NCBI RefSeq assembly: GCF_029581195.1
Contig: NZ_CP120737.1
Span: 3,325,001-3,389,000, forward strand
Reading direction: 5' to 3'
Length of the DNA: 64,000 nt
Source: Solwaraspora sp. WMMD791
GTDB taxonomy: Bacteria > Actinomycetota > Actinomycetes > Mycobacteriales > Micromonosporaceae
Shown: in pieces, positions 60,450 to 64,000 of the stretch
Layout of the letters: every line of letters starts with the position of its first letter
How positions within the stretch are numbered: the first letter of the stretch is position 1
Program-made: the position numbers and the translations under genes
Notes under the pieces: generated by a model
The model's database searches: none
The model's input: only the letters and a program-made list of their open reading frames with translations
Told to the model about the DNA's origin: nothing

Positions 60450-61499
60450 TCAGCGCCGGCCGATCAGGCTGGTCGCCATGGCAATCACGGCGTCCTCAGC
60501 CGGGCGTGGCTGCCAGCCCAGCAGCTGCCGTGCCTTGTCAGCCGACGCCTGCCGGGGCTCCCCGAGCTCCGGCACCACGAAGGCGGCGCGTGGGCTGAAC
60601 CGGGCGGCGACCCGGACCGCCCAGTCCGGCAGGGTCCGGGTCGGCACCTTGCCGGCCGCGTCCCCGAACCGGTCCCGCAGCAGGGCGGCGAGCTGCGGCA
60701 ACGACATGCCGCCGGCGCTGGCCAGGAAACGTTCCCCGGCGGCGGCCGGGTCGGTCATCGCCCGCAGGTGCAGGTCGGCGACGTCGCGGACGTCGACCAC
60801 GTTGACCCACATCCTGGGTAGCAGCCGTTGCCGGCCGTCGAGCAGCTTGCCGACCAGGTCGGCCCAGAGGGAGGGCTGCGGTCCGAGCACCGGCCCGAAC
60901 ACCCCGACCGGGTTGACCACGGCCAGCTCCATCCCGCCGCCCGCGCCGGAGCCGGCGGAACCGGCACCGGCGTCGGCCACCAGGTCCCAGGCGGCGCGTT
61001 CGGCGTACAGCTTCGATTTCGCGTACGCCGACATCGTCTCGCCGCCGGCCGGGTCGCTCCAGTCGGCCTCGGTGAAGACCCGCCCGCCGGCCCGGTCGCC
61101 GAACTTGACGGCGGCGAACGACGAGGTCAGCACCGTACGCCGGACTCCGGCGGCACGGGCGGCGCTCAGCACCCGGCGGACGCCGTCACGGGCCGGCGCG
61201 ACGACGTCCTCCTCCTGCTGCGGCTCGGCCAACGGCACCGGAGAGGCGACGTGCAGCACGTAGTCGCAGCCGGCGACCGCCGCCGGCCAGCCGTCGTCGG
61301 TCAGCAGGTCGGCGGTGGCGAAGCTGAGTGCCTCCCCCGGCTCGACCCCGCCGGCGGCGATCATCGCCCGTACGTCGGCCTGCCGGCCCGCCGCGCGGAC
61401 GGTCGTGCGGACCCGGTAGCCAGCCTGCAGCAGATGCCGTACGCAGTGCGCGCCGATGAACCCGGATCCGCCGGTCACCAGCACCAGTTCGCCGCTCAA
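60450..61499 (-). CDS. NAD-dependent epimerase/dehydratase family (aldehyde-reductase-like)
   Basis: A 349-aa extended SDR. Rossmann motif VTGGSGFIGAHCVRHLLQAGY at the N-terminus, HVASPVPL, SFAAVKFGD, and catalytic Tyr/Lys in YAKSKLYAE. Such proteins include dihydroflavonol-4-reductase-like and cinnamoyl-CoA-reductase-like enzymes; the substrate is unknown. TTG start chosen because GGGGAGG lies five bases upstream; earlier frame has no coding character. Convergent with the protease gene. Confidence 0.9.
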   Translation of the reverse strand: MSGELVLVTGGSGFIGAHCVRHLLQAGYRVRTTVRAAGRQADVRAMIAAGGVEPGEALSFATADLLTDDGWPAAVAGCDYVLHVASPVPLAEPQQEEDVVAPARDGVRRVLSAARAAGVRRTVLTSSFAAVKFGDRAGGRVFTEADWSDPAGGETMSAYAKSKLYAERAAWDLVADAGAGSAGSGAGGGMELAVVNPVGVFGPVLGPQPSLWADLVGKLLDGRQRLLPRMWVNVVDVRDVADLHLRAMTDPAAAGERFLASAGGMSLPQLAALLRDRFGDAAGKVPTRTLPDWAVRVAARFSPRAAFVVPELGEPRQASADKARQLLGWQPRPAEDAVIAMATSLIGRR

Positions 61500-61631
61500 T
61501 CCGGCCTCCCCGCCTCGATGAGGCGTCAACGGTAATACCTGTGGAGGTAGGCGATCTCCTACTTTGGTCGCAGGTCGAATGTGGTCCCGCGCCAGATGGC
61601 CCAACCCCGCCGCTGCAGCAGGCTGATTCCC

Positions 61632-63674
61632 ATGAACGCGAACGATGCACCAGCGCATACCCCGCCCACGCCGGGACGCCGGCTGCGCCGCCTCGGCGCC
61701 GCCCTGGTGACCGCCCTCGCCGTCGGGGCCGGCGTCGCCGGCAGCGGCGGGACGGCTGCCGCGCAGGAGCCGGACCCGACGATCGACGCCCCGGCTGCGG
61801 CCACCGGAGCTACCGTCCTGGACGCCAGCGACGTCAACGCCTGGCTCGACGAGCGGCTACCGGCGGCGTTGCGCGACAACAAGATCGCCGGGGCGACGGT
61901 CGCCGTCGTCAGCAACGGCGAGATCGTGACCACCCGGGGGTACGGCGACGCCGACACCGGGGCCGGCGGCTCGTCCGCCGTGCCGGTCGACCCGCAGGAG
62001 CACCTGTTCCGGATCGGTTCGGTGTCGAAGCTGATCACCGCGACCGCCGCCATGCAGCTCGTCGAGTCCGGCAGCATCGACCTCGACGCCGACATCGACA
62101 CCTACCTCGACTACGACCTGCCGCGAAGCTTCGACGAGCCGATCACCATGCGGCACCTGCTGACCCACACCGCCGGCTTCGAGGAGCGGATCGCCGGCCT
62201 GATCGGTGAGGAAGGCACCCAGGTCGACCTGCGCAAGGCGCTCGTCACCGACCCACCGGAGCAGGTCTACCGGCCGGGCACCATGCCGGCCTACTCCAAC
62301 TACGGCAACTCGTTGGCCGGCTACATCGTCGAACGGGTCAGCGGGCTGACCTTCGAGGAGTACGTCGAGGAGAACATCTTCGACCGCCTCGGCATGACCT
62401 CGTCGTCGTTCCGCCAACCGCTGCCGGCCGATCTGGCCGACCGGGTGTCGAACGGCTACGACAACGTGTCCTCGCCGGCCGGGTATTTCGAGATCATCGG
62501 CACCCCGCCCGCCGGGTCGATGAGCGCCTCGGCCCCGGACATGGCCCGCTTCATGCTCGCCCACCTGGGCGAACCCGTCGGCGACACCCCGATGCTCGAC
62601 GAATCGACGCTGGAGCTGATGCACCAGCCGGCGCTCGACGAGTCCACGCTCGGCACCCTCGCCGGTGCACCGAGGATGACGTTGGGCTTCTTCGACGAGA
62701 GCCGCAACGGCCGACGGATCATCGGGCACGGCGGCGATACCCAGTACTTCCACTCGCACCTGCAGATCTACCCGGAGGAAGGCGCCGGCCTGTTCGTCTC
62801 GCTCAACAGCACCGGGACTTCGGGACTGGCCGTCCACGAGCTTCGGCAGAACCTGACGAAGGCTTTCGCCGACCGCTACTTCCCGGCAGTGCCCGATACC
62901 GCAGTGAACGACACACCGGTGAACAACTCACCGGCCGGCTCTGCCGAACGAGCCGCGCTGGCTGCCGGCACGTACGGAAGCTCCCGCGCCGTCGAGAGCA
63001 ACTTCATGACCCTGTTCGGCCTGGTCGGGCGGACCACGGTGAGCGTCCAGGACGGCGATCGGCTGCTGTTCGAGCCCCGCCCGCTGTCCGATTCCGCCGC
63101 CGTCTACGAAGAGATCGAGCCCTGGGTCTGGCGTGAGGTCGGCGGGCAGAACACGGTCGCGATACGGGCGGTCGACGGCAAGGTCGACGCGATCAGCTTC
63201 GACTCCGCGTTCGCACTGGTGCCCGTCGAGGCCGCGCGCAGCACCTACCTGGCCATCCCGGTGATCGCCGCCTCGGTGCTTGTCCTGCTGCTCACCGTCC
63301 TGGCCTGGCCGATCGGGGCGATCGGTCGCCGGCTGCTGCGGCGGGCACCACGTGATCGGGCCGGCCGCACCGCACGCATTCTGAGCCGGGTCGCCGTCGT
63401 CAGCGCTCTGCTCGCGATCGGCGGCTGGGTGGGGAGCATCGTGCTCATCATGGGCATGGAGAACCTCTCCACCGTCTCGTTGCGCAACGTGCAGGTGGCT
63501 CAGCTGATCGGCCTGCTCGGGGTGATCCCCGCAGCGGTCCGGCTGGCCGACGACATCCGCCGGCGGGTCGGCTGGTCGCGGATCGCCGGCAGCGCCCTGG
63601 TCCTGCTGGCTCTGACCGGTACAGGGTGGTTCGCTGTCGAGTTCATGCTGCTCTCACCCAACATCTCCTACTGA
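61632..63674 (+). CDS. Membrane-anchored class C beta-lactamase-like serine hydrolase
   Basis: A 680-aa exported protein: signal peptide (about 1-45), beta-lactamase/transpeptidase-like domain with SxxK (Ser130-Val-Ser-Lys133), Tyr221-Ser-Asn223 and a third-box HGG, then a beta-domain (about 440-545) and four C-terminal transmembrane helices. Class C-like hydrolases include D-alanyl-D-alanine carboxypeptidases, esterases and peptide-modifying enzymes. The membrane-embedded tail is unusual. The ATG at 61632 is inferred from signal peptide length; RBS is weak. A kinase-like gene starts 54 bp after the stop. Confidence 0.9.
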   Translation: MNANDAPAHTPPTPGRRLRRLGAALVTALAVGAGVAGSGGTAAAQEPDPTIDAPAAATGATVLDASDVNAWLDERLPAALRDNKIAGATVAVVSNGEIVTTRGYGDADTGAGGSSAVPVDPQEHLFRIGSVSKLITATAAMQLVESGSIDLDADIDTYLDYDLPRSFDEPITMRHLLTHTAGFEERIAGLIGEEGTQVDLRKALVTDPPEQVYRPGTMPAYSNYGNSLAGYIVERVSGLTFEEYVEENIFDRLGMTSSSFRQPLPADLADRVSNGYDNVSSPAGYFEIIGTPPAGSMSASAPDMARFMLAHLGEPVGDTPMLDESTLELMHQPALDESTLGTLAGAPRMTLGFFDESRNGRRIIGHGGDTQYFHSHLQIYPEEGAGLFVSLNSTGTSGLAVHELRQNLTKAFADRYFPAVPDTAVNDTPVNNSPAGSAERAALAAGTYGSSRAVESNFMTLFGLVGRTTVSVQDGDRLLFEPRPLSDSAAVYEEIEPWVWREVGGQNTVAIRAVDGKVDAISFDSAFALVPVEAARSTYLAIPVIAASVLVLLLTVLAWPIGAIGRRLLRRAPRDRAGRTARILSRVAVVSALLAIGGWVGSIVLIMGMENLSTVSLRNVQVAQLIGLLGVIPAAVRLADDIRRRVGWSRIAGSALVLLALTGTGWFAVEFMLLSPNISY

Positions 63675-63727
63675 CCGTCGCGACCCGCCCGATCCGTCTC
63701 GCTCAACGAGTAGAGGATGCTGACACG

Positions 63728-64000
63728 GTGAACGACCACATCGGGGGCGACCCGGTCACCGCACCGGCCGCTGGGCCGACCGGGCCGGCGGACCCGTCCC
63801 GGTTGACGAAGCGGTTGGACGTACTGCTCGCCCGCCTCGGGGTCGCCGGGCCGTTCGCCCGGGACTGCCTGCTCGCGGTCGGCGTCGCCGGGCTGACGTT
63901 CACGTTGATGGCGGCTGTGTTCTGGGTCGTGACACCGCCGGGCGAGATCGTGCTCGACCCAGCGCAGGCCTGGTTGCTCGTCGCGCTCGGTGTCGGGCAG
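63728..64000 (+). CDS. N-terminus of a probable sensor histidine kinase (truncated by the window)
   Basis: Ninety-one codons of a membrane protein beginning MNDHIGGDPVTAPAAGP, with a basic stretch RLTKRLDVLLARLG and two hydrophobic segments, as in actinobacterial NarL-type sensor kinases. The kinase domain lies outside the window, so the assignment rests on the N-terminal style and on position after the serine hydrolase. Confidence 0.45.
   Translation, partial: MNDHIGGDPVTAPAAGPTGPADPSRLTKRLDVLLARLGVAGPFARDCLLAVGVAGLTFTLMAAVFWVVTPPGEIVLDPAQAWLLVALGVGQ

Overview
The window is high-GC actinomycete DNA, most likely from Micromonosporaceae (Micromonospora or a relative). Evidence: strong G/C bias at third codon positions, many GTG/TTG starts, overlapping stop/start junctions, a Scr1-type HTH/DUF397 pair, an IdeR/DmdR-type iron box, ECF sigma factors of the SigE family and many secreted CBM2 enzymes. 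The genus is an inference from gene content. No tRNA, rRNA, CRISPR array, intact insertion sequence or prophage was found.

1-28.9 kb is dominated by secreted carbohydrate-active enzymes and ordinary housekeeping or transport genes: DinB, a GH6 cellulase-like protein, a GDSL esterase with CBM2, YdcF, a beta-propeller protein, an iron-siderophore binding protein with two FecCD permeases (no ATPase here), a GH95 protein, a DUF3152 lipoprotein, a TauE/SafE transporter, a GH1 beta-glucosidase, RtcB, DUF72, a GH11 xylanase with CBM2 divergent from a SigE-family sigma factor, a methyltransferase, an ADP-ribosylglycohydrolase, a Scr1-type HTH regulator and its separated DUF397 partner, and a GH43-CBM6-CBM2 enzyme behind a LacI-type palindrome that has no regulator gene beside it.

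28.9-38.9 kb (all minus strand) holds the least explained part: a regulator fusing an IS30-type HTH to a MarR/GbsR-like domain, a ThuA-like lipoprotein overlapping it, and two very large adjacent proteins (1546 and 1213 aa) that match no family I can name. The larger one ends in a glycine-rich, alternating-hydrophobic beta-strand region. This is the best candidate for an undescribed system.

39-50 kb: an ABC exporter of the antibiotic-resistance type, a DM13-response regulator-kinase operon, a TetR/membrane-protein divergent pair, an SDR-TetR-SDR cluster, a third SDR divergent from a two-domain HxlR regulator, and a lectin-like propeller gene broken by an in-frame TAG.

50-64 kb: small membrane and RHH proteins, a sugar ABC importer (two permeases and a binding protein, no ATPase), a LysE exporter, remnants of a VapC toxin and of an HTH/TPR regulator fused tail to tail, a secreted subtilisin with FnIII and CBM2, an NAD-dependent epimerase, a membrane-anchored class C serine hydrolase and the start of a probable sensor kinase.

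A recurring structural feature is short (20-30 bp) tandem duplication. Several copies sit exactly over stop codons and others are in-frame insertions in proteins. Intergenic inverted repeats of 16-22 bp mark most gene ends.
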